A program made the position numbers and the translations under genes. A stretch of DNA of 64,000 nucleotides from Streptomyces sp. NBC_01288 (lineage in GTDB: Bacteria; Actinomycetota; Actinomycetes; Streptomycetales; Streptomycetaceae), in NCBI RefSeq assembly GCF_035982055.1, contig NZ_CP108427.1:7005001-7069000 (forward strand), written 5' to 3'. Positions 25,180 to 32,790 of this stretch are shown here, in pieces. Position 1 is the stretch's first letter; every line of letters begins with the position of its first letter. The notes below the pieces were generated by a model. That model did no database searches, was not told where the DNA came from, and saw only the letters and a list, made by a program, of their open reading frames with translations.

Positions 25180-25560
25180 GTGGCGTGTCGTATTGGTGAG
25201 CTGGTGCTCGGTTGTCGTGACCCTGAGCTGCTGGCGCGGTTCTGGTGCGAGGTCCTGGGGTTCGTCGTGCTCGAAAGCGAGGAAGGGCAATGGGCGGAGA
25301 TCGGGACGCCTGAAGGGTTCGGTGGCCCGCACCCGACGATCTTCTTCAGCCGCCGGGACGAGCCCGAGCCGGGGAAGTCCCGGCTGCACATCGACGTCAA
25401 CCCCACCGACCGTGACCAGGCCGCCGAGCTCGAACGCCTGCTGGCACTCGGTGCGCGCCGGGCCGACATCGGGCAGACGGGGGACGAGCAGTGGCATGTC
25501 CTGGAAGACCCCGAAGGCAATGAGTTCTGCCTGCTCAAGGCCCGCATCAACCCGCTCTGA
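25180..25560 (+). CDS. VOC-superfamily (glyoxalase/bleomycin-resistance-like) protein
   Basis: 126 aa. The paired beta-alpha-beta-beta-beta pattern is visible: IGELVLGCRDPELLARFWCEVLGF, then LHIDVNPTDRDQAAELERLL and WHVLEDPEGNEFCLL. The GTG start has GGAGG five bases upstream. VOC proteins are metal-dependent lyases, dioxygenases or binding proteins; residues for a specific reaction cannot be picked out. It follows the two-component genes by 67 bp but need not be related. Confidence 0.85.
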   Translation: MACRIGELVLGCRDPELLARFWCEVLGFVVLESEEGQWAEIGTPEGFGGPHPTIFFSRRDEPEPGKSRLHIDVNPTDRDQAAELERLLALGARRADIGQTGDEQWHVLEDPEGNEFCLLKARINPL

Positions 25561-25569
25561 CGCGGGGAC

Positions 25570-25845
25570 CTAGGAGAGCAGCGAGCCGATGAACTCCGTC
25601 CAGGCCCCGGCCCCGACCACGATCACCGGCCCACCAACAGACACCTTGCTGTCACGGACGGGGATGACGCCGGGGACTCCGTCGGCTACCTCGACGCAGG
25701 TACCGCCGTTGCCGTCGCTGTGGGTGCTCTTGCGCCAGCGGGCGGCGTCGAGGAAGTCGTAGGCGATCTCGACGCAGTCCCCGCCGTTGCCGTCACTGAA
25801 GGTGCTTCTGCGCCAACTGGCGTTGCTCAGGTCGTACTTGCGCAT
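25570..25845 (-). CDS. DUF397-domain protein with duplicated motif
   Basis: 91 aa. Two copies of the DUF397 core: ASWRRSTFSDGNGGDCVEIA and ARWRKSTHSDGNGGTCVEVA, the second continuing into VIPVRDSKV as in complete domains. DUF397 proteins are made in numbers by Streptomyces, nearly always next to an XRE regulator of the kind encoded just upstream, and are thought to modulate it. The start codon lies 19 bp inside the regulator gene, so the two are coupled. Confidence 0.88.
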   Translation of the reverse strand: MRKYDLSNASWRRSTFSDGNGGDCVEIAYDFLDAARWRKSTHSDGNGGTCVEVADGVPGVIPVRDSKVSVGGPVIVVGAGAWTEFIGSLLS

Positions 25846-26660
25846 CGTCTGTGGTCCTCCGCCGCCGATTCGATCAGGGCCAGGGACGCCTCCGGCGACA
25901 GCGCGGCGGCCCTGAGCAGATCGTATGCCGCGTACGCGCGCTTCACCACAGCCGGATCGTCCAGCAGGTTCCCCGAATACACCGCCTCTGTATAGGCAGT
26001 TGGCGGGGCCTCGTCGAACTCCATGAGCGTCAGCGTTCCGTTCATGACGGCGAAGGCCCCCGCCGCACACGGCAGCACCTGCGCCAGCACAGTCCGCTCG
26101 CGCACGAGCGCCGCGATGTGATCCAACTGCCGGGCCATGCCCACAGGGCCGCCGACCGGAATCCGTACTACGTTCTCGTGCAGGATCACCCAATACACGG
26201 GCCTTGTTGCGTCCTTGAGGATGCGCGCCCGGTCCATCCGGCCGGACACTTTCTCCTCGATGTACTCCTCCGTCGCGAGCGGGTTCGTCGCGAGGGTGAC
26301 CGCTCGGGCGTACTCGGCGGTCTGGAGTAGGCCCGGAACCACTGTCGGCGCGAAGTCACAGATCTTCGTCGCCAGCGCCTCCAACTCCGCCGCCTTGGCG
26401 AAGTAGTCGGCGTACCGCCTGTCATTGATCAGGCCCATGCACAGGCGCTCGAAAATACCGTCGGTTTTCAGGATCTCGTCAAACCGGATCGCCAGATCCA
26501 TCTGCGGTTTGCGAATCGCCTGTTCGAATTGGCCGATGTAAGTGCCGGAGACGAAAGCGAGCGCCCCCAGCTGCGCCTGCGAGAGCCCCATATCCTCCCG
26601 GCGCCGTCTCAGCTCGGCTCCGAAAAACTCCCAAGCCGCCAGCCGTGAACCGTTGGCCAT
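25827..26660 (-). CDS. XRE-family regulator with DUF5753 domain
   Basis: 277 aa. The N-terminal HTH_31-type domain (FGAELRRRREDMGLSQAQLG, FVSGTYIGQFEQAIRKPQMDLA) is followed by the DUF5753 domain (ICDFAPTVVPGLLQTAEYARA, RMDRARIL, YWVILHENVVRIPVGG, TLMEFDEAPPTAYTE). The ATG of MANGSRLAA is the start. Together with the overlapping DUF397 gene it forms one of the many Streptomyces XRE/DUF397 modules linked to development and secondary metabolism. A small protein gene is divergent from it. Confidence 0.92.
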   Translation of the reverse strand: MANGSRLAAWEFFGAELRRRREDMGLSQAQLGALAFVSGTYIGQFEQAIRKPQMDLAIRFDEILKTDGIFERLCMGLINDRRYADYFAKAAELEALATKICDFAPTVVPGLLQTAEYARAVTLATNPLATEEYIEEKVSGRMDRARILKDATRPVYWVILHENVVRIPVGGPVGMARQLDHIAALVRERTVLAQVLPCAAGAFAVMNGTLTLMEFDEAPPTAYTEAVYSGNLLDDPAVVKRAYAAYDLLRAAALSPEASLALIESAAEDHRRCASTT

Positions 26661-26844
26661 AGCCAACCCCCTTGGTCTGCACCGCAGTTGTTGTCGACAG
26701 ACTCCTGCCGAGTGTAGGGGGAGGAGGGGCACTGTGGAGATGGGAAGCGTGAAAGTCCAAAAGGGAGGGGAGCCACGTGTGGGCACACTGCTTGGAGGTG
26801 AGGGAAACCTTGATGGAATTCCGGATTCGGGTGCGAGGAGCGCG

Positions 26845-27060
26845 ATGAAACCGCCTGTCGGATCGGTCGCCGTGGATACCCGTAACGGGAGAGTGGGCAT
26901 CGTCATGGGGCATGAGGGGCCTTATGTTCAGCTGCGCCCGTACGGCGGCGGGCGGGAGTGGGACGTCGAGCCGGCCGCCGTACGGGACGCGACCCCGGCC
27001 GAGCGGCTGAGCGCGGCGACCGCGTACGCGAACGCCCGCAGTCGCGGTGAGGTGCCTTGA
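26845..27060 (+). CDS. Small conserved protein, paralogue of the protein at 1555-1785
   Basis: 71 aa, ATG start with GAGGAG upstream. GSVAVDTRNGRVGIVMG and YVQLRPYGGGREWDVEP match the central part of the 1555-1785 protein, with similar spacing and C-terminal helix (RLSAATAYANARSRG). The fold may be a small beta-barrel. It is divergent from the XRE/DUF397 module, the same setting as the other copy, so a role linked to these regulators is likely. Function unknown. Confidence 0.75.
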   Translation: MKPPVGSVAVDTRNGRVGIVMGHEGPYVQLRPYGGGREWDVEPAAVRDATPAERLSAATAYANARSRGEVP

Positions 27061-27126
27061 AGCGCCGATGCCTGGATGCCTCCGATGCGTCGTGGCGCCA
27101 CAGGGCCGTAGGGGACAATGGGCGGC

Positions 27127-27876
27127 ATGAGTCTGTTCCGCGACGACGGCATCGTGCTGCGCACCCAGAAGCTGGGCGAGGCGGACCGGATCATCACGCT
27201 GCTCACCCGGGGTCACGGGCGGGTACGGGCCGTGGCGCGCGGGGTGCGGCGGACCAAGTCGAAGTTCGGGGCCCGGCTGGAACCCTTCTCCCATGTGGAC
27301 GTGCAGTTCTTCGCGCGCGGCAGTGAACTGATCGGCCGCGGACTGCCGTTGTGCACCCAGAGTGAGACCATCGCTCCGTACGGTGGCGGGATCGTCGCCG
27401 ACTACGCGCGGTACACCGCCGGTACGGCGATGCTGGAGACGGCCGAGCGGTTCACCGATCACGAGGGCGAGCCCGCGGTCCAGCAGTATCTGCTGCTCGT
27501 GGGCGGGCTGCGGACGCTGGCCGGCGGGGAGCATGCTCCGCATCTCATCCTCGACGCGTTCCTGCTGCGTTCGCTCGCCGTCAACGGATACGCGCCAAGC
27601 TTCGGTGACTGTGCGAAGTGCGGGATGCCGGGACCGAACCGGTTCTTCTCCGTGGCGTCGGGCGGGGTGGTCTGCGCGGACTGCCGAGTGGCCGGGAGCG
27701 TCGTACCCTCACCGCAGGCCCTGGAACTCCTCGGTGCGCTGCTTACGGGAGACTGGGCGACGGCGGACGCGTGCGAGGCGCGGCATGTGCGGGAGGGCAG
27801 CGGGCTGGTGTCCGCCTATCTGCACTGGCACCTTGAGCGCGGGCTCCGTTCACTGCGGTACGTGGAGAAGTCGTAG
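27127..27876 (+). CDS. recO: DNA repair protein RecO
   Basis: 249 aa. The N-terminal OB fold begins MSLFRDDGIVLRTQKLGEAD, with GHGRVRAVARGVRR; the C-terminal helical domain carries a zinc finger C-x2-C (CAKCG) and C-x2-C (CADCR). RecO anneals single-stranded DNA and loads RecA with RecR in the RecFOR recombination pathway. The start at 27127 gives the normal N-terminus. uppS follows after 53 bp, the usual actinobacterial order. Confidence 0.95.
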   Translation: MSLFRDDGIVLRTQKLGEADRIITLLTRGHGRVRAVARGVRRTKSKFGARLEPFSHVDVQFFARGSELIGRGLPLCTQSETIAPYGGGIVADYARYTAGTAMLETAERFTDHEGEPAVQQYLLLVGGLRTLAGGEHAPHLILDAFLLRSLAVNGYAPSFGDCAKCGMPGPNRFFSVASGGVVCADCRVAGSVVPSPQALELLGALLTGDWATADACEARHVREGSGLVSAYLHWHLERGLRSLRYVEKS

Positions 27877-27929
27877 CAGGGCGTAGCGAGTTGTCGTAGT
27901 AGGTCGTAGAAAGAGGAGACGAGAAGCAC

Positions 27930-28772
27930 ATGGCCGTACGCGGGATCCTGGGGCGCCAGCGGCGCGAGTACAAGACGCCGGAGCCGCACCCGTCGGGGGC
28001 CACCGCACCGAAGCTGCCCGGTGAGCTGATCCCGAAGCACGTGGCGATCGTCATGGACGGGAACGGGCGGTGGGCGAAGCAGCGCGGGCTGCCGCGCACC
28101 GAGGGCCACAAGGTCGGCGCGGAGCGGGTGTTGGACGTGTTGCAGGGCGGCGTCGAGATGGGTGTCGGCGCGATCTCGCTGTACGCCTTCTCCACCGAGA
28201 ACTGGAAGCGGTCGCCCGACGAGGTGCGCTTCCTCATGAACTTCAACCGCGACTTCATCCGCAAGTCCCGCGACACCCTCGACGAACTCGGCATCCGGGT
28301 GCGGTGGGTGGGCCGTATGCCCAAGCTGTGGCGGTCGGTCGCCAAGGAGCTCCAGATCGCGCAGGAGCAGACCAAGGACAACGACGCGCTCACGCTGTAC
28401 TTCTGCATGAACTACGGCGGGCGGGCCGAAATCGCCGACGCGGCAAGGGCGTTGGCCGAGGACGTCAAGGCGGGCCGGCTCGACCCGGCCAAGGTCGACG
28501 AGAAGACCCTCGCCAAGTACATGTACTACCCGGACATGCCCGAGGTCGACCTCTTCCTGCGCCCCAGCGGCGAACAGCGCACCTCCAACTACCTGATCTG
28601 GCAGAGCGCTTACGCCGAGATGGTCTTCCAGGACGTGCTCTGGCCGGACTTCGACCGCCGTGACCTGTGGCGCGCCTGCGTCGAATTCGCCCAGCGGGAC
28701 CGGCGGTTCGGCGGCGCGGTGCCGAACGAGAAGCTGCTCGCGATGGAGCAGGCGATGCGGGGAAACGAGTAA
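27930..28772 (+). CDS. uppS: Isoprenyl transferase (cis-prenyl/undecaprenyl diphosphate synthase)
   Basis: 280 aa. Catalytic Asp D43 is in AIVMDGNGRWAKQRGLPRTEGH; the later motifs YAFSTENWKRSPDEV and DLFLRPSGEQRTSNYLIWQS and YAEMVF are all present. It condenses isopentenyl diphosphate in cis to give the lipid carrier for cell wall synthesis. GAGGAG lies ahead of the ATG. Streptomyces has two such paralogues, and this is the one next to recO. The N-terminus is about 30 residues longer than in E. coli UppS. Confidence 0.94.
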   Translation: MAVRGILGRQRREYKTPEPHPSGATAPKLPGELIPKHVAIVMDGNGRWAKQRGLPRTEGHKVGAERVLDVLQGGVEMGVGAISLYAFSTENWKRSPDEVRFLMNFNRDFIRKSRDTLDELGIRVRWVGRMPKLWRSVAKELQIAQEQTKDNDALTLYFCMNYGGRAEIADAARALAEDVKAGRLDPAKVDEKTLAKYMYYPDMPEVDLFLRPSGEQRTSNYLIWQSAYAEMVFQDVLWPDFDRRDLWRACVEFAQRDRRFGGAVPNEKLLAMEQAMRGNE

Positions 28773-28797
28773 CACCCCTGTCGGACTCCGGGGTTAC
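28769..28797 (+). terminator. Hairpin after uppS
   Basis: GTAACACCCC (28769-28778) pairs with GGGGTTAC (28790-28797), with one bulged base and an 11-base loop, overlapping the stop codon. No clear U tract, so termination may be weak. Confidence 0.4.
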
Positions 28798-28836
28798 TAT
28801 CACGGCTCGTCACCGGGGGAACGGGGAGGGGCCGTG

Positions 28837-29373
28837 ATGGAGCAGGGTGTCGAGCGACCCGCGAGCGATGTGGCGCTGGAGTACGCACTCCGGCAGGAGG
28901 AGATGACCGAGGCGGTCCGGATGCTGGTGCGCAAGCGCGGCCGGGCCGGGTTCATCCACCAGCCCGTCCTCCTCGCGGCCGTCATGGTGGTGGGTGTGCT
29001 TGTGCTGACCGCGGGCCTGGCGGGCGGCGACGGCATCGGCTTCGGCTTCGGCATGACGCTCATCGCCGGGCCGCTGCTGATGCTCGGGGTGCCCGGCATG
29101 ATCGCCCGCCAGCTGCTGCGGGCCTACCAGCACCATGGCGTGATGCGGGTGACGGTCGCCGAGGAGGGGGTGCGGACGGTCAGCGCGCACATGGACTCGC
29201 GCATGTCCTGGACCAACTACGGCAGTTACGCCGAGACGGACCGCTGCTTCGTGCTGCGCAGCCCCGACCGCATCGGAGCCGACGCGATGGTCATCGTCAA
29301 GCGGGGAGCACCCACCCCGCAGGACGTGGACCGCCTACGAGCCCTGCTGAACACCAAACTGCCTCGCGTCTGA
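28837..29373 (+). CDS. Two-helix membrane protein, YcxB-like
   Basis: 178 aa. Two membrane segments (PVLLAAVMVVGVLVLTAGL; FGFGMTLIAGPLLMLGVPGM) in the first half are followed by a cytoplasmic tail with MRVTVAEEGVRTVSAHMDSRMSWTNYGSYAETDRCFVLRS, which fits the YcxB-like pattern of a C-terminal PH-like fold. The start is the ATG at 28837, with an in-frame GTG three bases before; GGGGAGGGG lies upstream. Function unknown. Downstream is an intergenic palindrome shared with convergent zur. Confidence 0.75.
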   Translation: MEQGVERPASDVALEYALRQEEMTEAVRMLVRKRGRAGFIHQPVLLAAVMVVGVLVLTAGLAGGDGIGFGFGMTLIAGPLLMLGVPGMIARQLLRAYQHHGVMRVTVAEEGVRTVSAHMDSRMSWTNYGSYAETDRCFVLRSPDRIGADAMVIVKRGAPTPQDVDRLRALLNTKLPRV

Positions 29374-29395
29374 GCCCCTTAGGGGGTGCCCCCGA

Positions 29396-29425
29396 AGGGG
29401 CGCGGGGAACTGCGCGACCAGCCCC
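29396..29425. repeat. Streptomyces intergenic palindrome, copy 2
   Basis: Identical over 30 bp to positions 5820-5849. It lies between the convergent membrane-protein and zur genes, where a bidirectional transcription stop would be expected. Just before it, CCCCTTAGGGGG and GCCCCCGAAGGGGC make an additional hairpin. Confidence 0.75.
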
Positions 29426-29465
29426 CACCGGCCCGCAGACATCCACCGGCCCGCACGGGACCTGC

Positions 29466-29876
29466 TCAACCCGCGGAGCACTCCGCACAGGTCCCGAAGA
29501 TCTCCACCGTGTGCGCCACGTTCACATACCCGTGCTCCGCCGCGATCGCCTCCGCCCACTTCTCCACAGCGGGCCCTTCCACCTCTACCGCCTTGCCGCA
29601 AACCCGGCACACCAGGTGGTGATGGTGATCGCCCGTGGAGCAGCGGCGATACACGGACTCACCCTCGTCCGTGCGCAGGACGTCGACCTCGCCGGCGTCG
29701 GCGAGGTTCTGGAGGGTGCGGTAGACCGTGGTCAGGCCCACCGAGTCACCCTTGTGCTTGAGCATGTCGTGGAGTTCCTGGGCGCTGCGGAACTCGTCGA
29801 CCTCGTTGAGCGCCGCCGACACGGCGGCACGCTGGCGGGTGGAGCGTCCCTTTACGGGCGGGCCGGCCGTCGTCAC
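29466..29876 (-). CDS. zur: Zinc uptake regulator Zur (Fur family)
   Basis: 136 aa, GTG start after AGGAGGCAACG. The winged helix (STRQRAAVSAALNEVDEFRSAQELHDML, VGLTTVYRTLQNLADAG) is followed by the dimerisation domain with metal ligands GDHHHHLVCRVCG and a C-terminal CAEC. The two C-x2-C pairs form the structural zinc site. With zinc bound it represses znuACB and other zinc-economy genes. It lies directly downstream of znuB on the same strand, and Zur boxes are seen upstream of znuA. Confidence 0.94.
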   Translation of the reverse strand: MTTAGPPVKGRSTRQRAAVSAALNEVDEFRSAQELHDMLKHKGDSVGLTTVYRTLQNLADAGEVDVLRTDEGESVYRRCSTGDHHHHLVCRVCGKAVEVEGPAVEKWAEAIAAEHGYVNVAHTVEIFGTCAECSAG

Positions 29877-29935
29877 CGTTGCCTCCTCACGTCTGCACTT
29901 TGCCGAGCCATTGTGACAGCCCGGACTGTGCGTGG

Positions 29936-30838
29936 TCAGACGCCGACCTCGTCGGCGGCCCCCCGGGTGGCCGGAATCGCGCACTCCACCGGGTCCCCGG
30001 CGGGTCGCGCGGCGGCCGCGGCCCGGGCCCGGCGCCTCGCCAGCGGGGTCGCCAGCGCGGTCAGCGCGATGAACGCGGCGATCGTCAGGAGCACGATCGT
30101 CGCACCCGGCGGGACGTCCTGGTAGTACGAGGTGACGGTGCCGCTGACCGCCACGGTCACGCCGATCACGCCCGCGATCGCCAGGGTCGCTCCGAAGCTG
30201 CGGGTGAGCTGCTGCGCGGCGGCGACCGGCACCACCATCAGCGCGGACACCAGGATCAGGCCCACGACCCGCATCGCGACGGTGACCGTGACGGCCGCGG
30301 TGACCGCCGTCAGCAGGTTCAGGGCACGCACGGGCAGGCCCGTGACCCGCGCGAACTCCTCGTCGTGGTTCACGGCGAACAACTGCCGCCGCAGCCCCAG
30401 CGTGACCACGATCACGAAGCCGGCGAGGATGCCGATCGCCGTCACGTCGGACTGCGAGACCGTCGAGAGCGAGCCGAAGAGGTACGAGCTCAGGTTGGCG
30501 TTCGAGCCGCCCGGCGCGAGGTTGACGAACATCACGCCGCCCGCCATACCGCCGTAGAAAAGCATCGCGAGGGCGATGTCGCCGCGGGTCTTGCCGTACC
30601 AGCGGATCAGTTCCATCAGGACCGAGCCGAGGACGGAGACGGCGGTGGCCATCCAGACCGGGGAGGCGTTGAGGAGGAAGCCGAGGCCCACGCCGGTCAT
30701 CGCGACGTGGCCGATGCCGTCGCCCATGAGGGGCTGGCGGCGCTGGACGAGGTAGATGCCGATGGCGGGGGCGGTGATGCCGACGAGGACGGCGGCGATG
30801 AGCGCCCGTTGCATGAAGGCGTAGTCGAGGATGTCCAT
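29936..30838 (-). CDS. znuB: Zinc ABC transporter permease ZnuB
   Basis: 300 aa, seven or eight membrane segments, ABC-3 family (ALIAAVLVGITAPAIGIYLVQRRQPLMGDGIGHVAMTG; ALIVSALMVVPVAAAQQL). It forms the membrane channel for zinc with ZnuC. The start overlaps the znuC stop by one base (TGATG). The C-terminus is Arg/Ala-rich. Confidence 0.92.
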   Translation of the reverse strand: MDILDYAFMQRALIAAVLVGITAPAIGIYLVQRRQPLMGDGIGHVAMTGVGLGFLLNASPVWMATAVSVLGSVLMELIRWYGKTRGDIALAMLFYGGMAGGVMFVNLAPGGSNANLSSYLFGSLSTVSQSDVTAIGILAGFVIVVTLGLRRQLFAVNHDEEFARVTGLPVRALNLLTAVTAAVTVTVAMRVVGLILVSALMVVPVAAAQQLTRSFGATLAIAGVIGVTVAVSGTVTSYYQDVPPGATIVLLTIAAFIALTALATPLARRRARAAAAARPAGDPVECAIPATRGAADEVGV

Positions 30839-31602
30839 CAGCTCAGCAGTCCCGTGCGGATCGGTTCGGCGTCCGCCGAGTGCGGGTGTACGTGGTCGTG
30901 GCCGGGCAGCGCGTGCTGGCCGAGCGCGCGCGGGGGCGGGCCGTCGTGCTGGACGCAGCCGTCGCGCAGGACGACCGCGCGGTCGATCAGCGGTTCCAGC
31001 GGGCCGAGTTCGTGCAGGACGAGCAACACCGTTGTGCCTTCGGCGACTTGACGGGTCAGGGTGTCCGCCAGCACCTTCTGGCTGGCCAGGTCCACGCCCG
31101 CCATCGGCTCGTCCATGATGAGGAGTTCGGGTTCGGCGGCGAGCGCGCGGGCGATCAGCACGCGCTGGTGCTGGCCGCCGGAGAGCGCGTCGACCGAGTC
31201 CTTGGCGCGGTCCGCCATGCCGACGAGGTCCAGGGCGTGCCGTACGGCCTCGTGGTCCGCCTTGCGCAGCAGGCCGAAGCGGGCGCGGGAGAGACGGCCG
31301 GACGCGACGATCTCGGTGACCGTCGCGGGGACGCCACCCCCGGCCGTCGTGCGCTGCGGTACGTAACCCACGCGCCGCCAGTCGCGGAACGCGCGGCGCG
31401 GGGTGCCGAACAGCTCGATCTCGCCCCCGCTGAGCGGGACTTGGCCGATGATCGCGCGGATCGCGGTCGACTTGCCGGAGCCGTTGGCGCCGAGCAGCGC
31501 GACGACCTCACCGCGCCGCACGGTGAGGTCGATGCCGCGCAGGACGGGGCGCGAGCCCAGCTCGGCGCGGACTCCGCGCAGCGATATGACGGGCTCGGCC
31601 AC
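30838..31602 (-). CDS. znuC: Zinc ABC transporter ATP-binding protein ZnuC
   Basis: 254 aa. Walker A GANGSGKST, Q-loop YVPQR, signature LSGGQHQRVLIARAL, Walker B LLIMDEPMAGVD, H-loop VLHEL. A C-terminal His-rich stretch (HALPGHDHVHPH) may bind zinc. The GTG start has CGGAGGACACA in front; an in-frame GTG nine codons earlier is less likely. Confidence 0.92.
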   Translation of the reverse strand: MAEPVISLRGVRAELGSRPVLRGIDLTVRRGEVVALLGANGSGKSTAIRAIIGQVPLSGGEIELFGTPRRAFRDWRRVGYVPQRTTAGGGVPATVTEIVASGRLSRARFGLLRKADHEAVRHALDLVGMADRAKDSVDALSGGQHQRVLIARALAAEPELLIMDEPMAGVDLASQKVLADTLTRQVAEGTTVLLVLHELGPLEPLIDRAVVLRDGCVQHDGPPPRALGQHALPGHDHVHPHSADAEPIRTGLLS

Positions 31603-31636
31603 TGTGTCCTCCGTACTGCTGTAGATCACTTGTAGA

Positions 31637-32605
31637 TCACTTGGTTCCCAGGGCCGTCTGCAACGCCTTGAGGTTGGCCTGCTGGACCGAGAAGTAGTCC
31701 TTGCCGCGGGACTTCTTGGTGATGCCCTCGATCGGGTCGAGGACGTCCGTCTTCAGGTTCGAGTCCGCGGCGATGGTCTTCGCGGTCTTGTCGCTGACGA
31801 GCGTCTCGTAGAACACGGTGGTGACGCCGTCGGCCTTCGCCATCTTCTCAAGGTCCTTCACGCGCTCGGCACTCGGCTCCGACTCGGGGTCGAGACCGTT
31901 GATGGCCTCCTCGGTGAGGCCGTAGCGCTCGGCGAGGTAGCCGAAGGCGGCGTGCGTGGTGATGAACACCTTGGTCCTGGTGTTCGCGAGGCCCGTCTTG
32001 AACTCGGTGTTGAGCGCGTCCAGCTTCTTGACCAGGGCCGCGGTGCGCGTCTTGTAGTCGGCCGCGTTCTTCGGGTCGGCCTTCTCGAAGGCCTTGCCGA
32101 CGCCCTCGGCGACCTGGGCGTAGCGCACCGGGTCGAGCCAGATGTGGGGGTCGAGGCCGGCCAGCTCGTCGTTCTTCGAGGTGTCGTGCGTTGCCGCGTG
32201 GCCGCCGACCTCGTTGCCGTGCTTCTCCTCCGTGGTCAGGGAGGCCGCGTCGATCTTCGTCTTGACCTCGGACTGGCTCACCACGTCGTCGACGGAGGGC
32301 TGGAGGTTCTTGAGGTAGAGCACCGCGTCGGACTCCCCGAGCGCGGCGGTCTGCCGCGCGCTGATCTCCAGGTCGTGCGGCTCCTGGCCGGGCTTCGTCA
32401 GGCTGGTGACGTGGACGTGGCTGCCGCCGATCTGCTCGGCGAGGTACTGGAGTGGGTAGAACGCCGCGACGACGTCGAACTTGTCCGTGTTGGCCGCGGC
32501 CGCGGTGTCGGTGGAGCAGGCGGAGAGGGTCCCGAGACCGAGGGCGGTGGCCGCGGCGATGGCGAGCCCGGGTATTCCGGCGATGCTGTGTCGTCGTACG
32601 TTCAT
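31637..32605 (-). CDS. znuA: Zinc-binding lipoprotein ZnuA
   Basis: 322 aa. The signal peptide NVRRHSIAGIPGLAIAAATA ends in lipobox LSAC. The cluster A-I fold is seen in VVAAFYPLQYLAEQIGG, with zinc ligands expected in PHDLE, LDPHIWLDP, ITTHAAFGYLAERYG and the late Asp/Glu. A His/Asp-containing loop (KHGNEVGGHAATHD) sits between the ligands as in other zinc-binding proteins. The ATG at 32605 gives the best signal peptide, has no ribosome binding site and lies at the edge of a Zur box, suggesting a leaderless transcript. An ATG (32614) and TTG (32620) are upstream alternatives. Confidence 0.92.
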   Translation of the reverse strand: MNVRRHSIAGIPGLAIAAATALGLGTLSACSTDTAAAANTDKFDVVAAFYPLQYLAEQIGGSHVHVTSLTKPGQEPHDLEISARQTAALGESDAVLYLKNLQPSVDDVVSQSEVKTKIDAASLTTEEKHGNEVGGHAATHDTSKNDELAGLDPHIWLDPVRYAQVAEGVGKAFEKADPKNAADYKTRTAALVKKLDALNTEFKTGLANTRTKVFITTHAAFGYLAERYGLTEEAINGLDPESEPSAERVKDLEKMAKADGVTTVFYETLVSDKTAKTIAADSNLKTDVLDPIEGITKKSRGKDYFSVQQANLKALQTALGTK

Positions 32606-32641
32606 GACACTCATTTTCAACTGATATGGAAACCGTTGTCA
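32605..32641. promoter_or_regulatory. Two Zur boxes upstream of znuA
   Basis: TGACACTCATTTTCA (32605-32619) and TGGAAACCGTTGTCA (32627-32641) match the Zur consensus TGAAAATCATTTTCA at 13 and about 11 of 15 positions, 22 bp apart (two helical turns). They lie between znuA and glyS, so Zur should control znuACB and could also affect the glyS side. Confidence 0.75.
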
Positions 32642-32665
32642 ACAAGCGCATGGTGAGGAACCGAT

Positions 32666-32696
32666 TTGATAAGGGGGCGGGCAGCGCCGGTAACCT
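32666..32696 (+). promoter_or_regulatory. Possible vegetative promoter of glyS
   Basis: TTGATA (32666-32671) and TAACCT (32691-32696) with a 19-bp spacer, about 95 bp upstream of the glyS start. Spacing is slightly long. Confidence 0.35.
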
Positions 32697-32790
32697 AAGT
32701 CATTCGCCCGCCCGTCTCCCGACCACCACCCCCCATCGAGGCGCTTCGCGCCGCCCCTCCTTACCGTCCATTCGTCATGAAGAGAGCATC

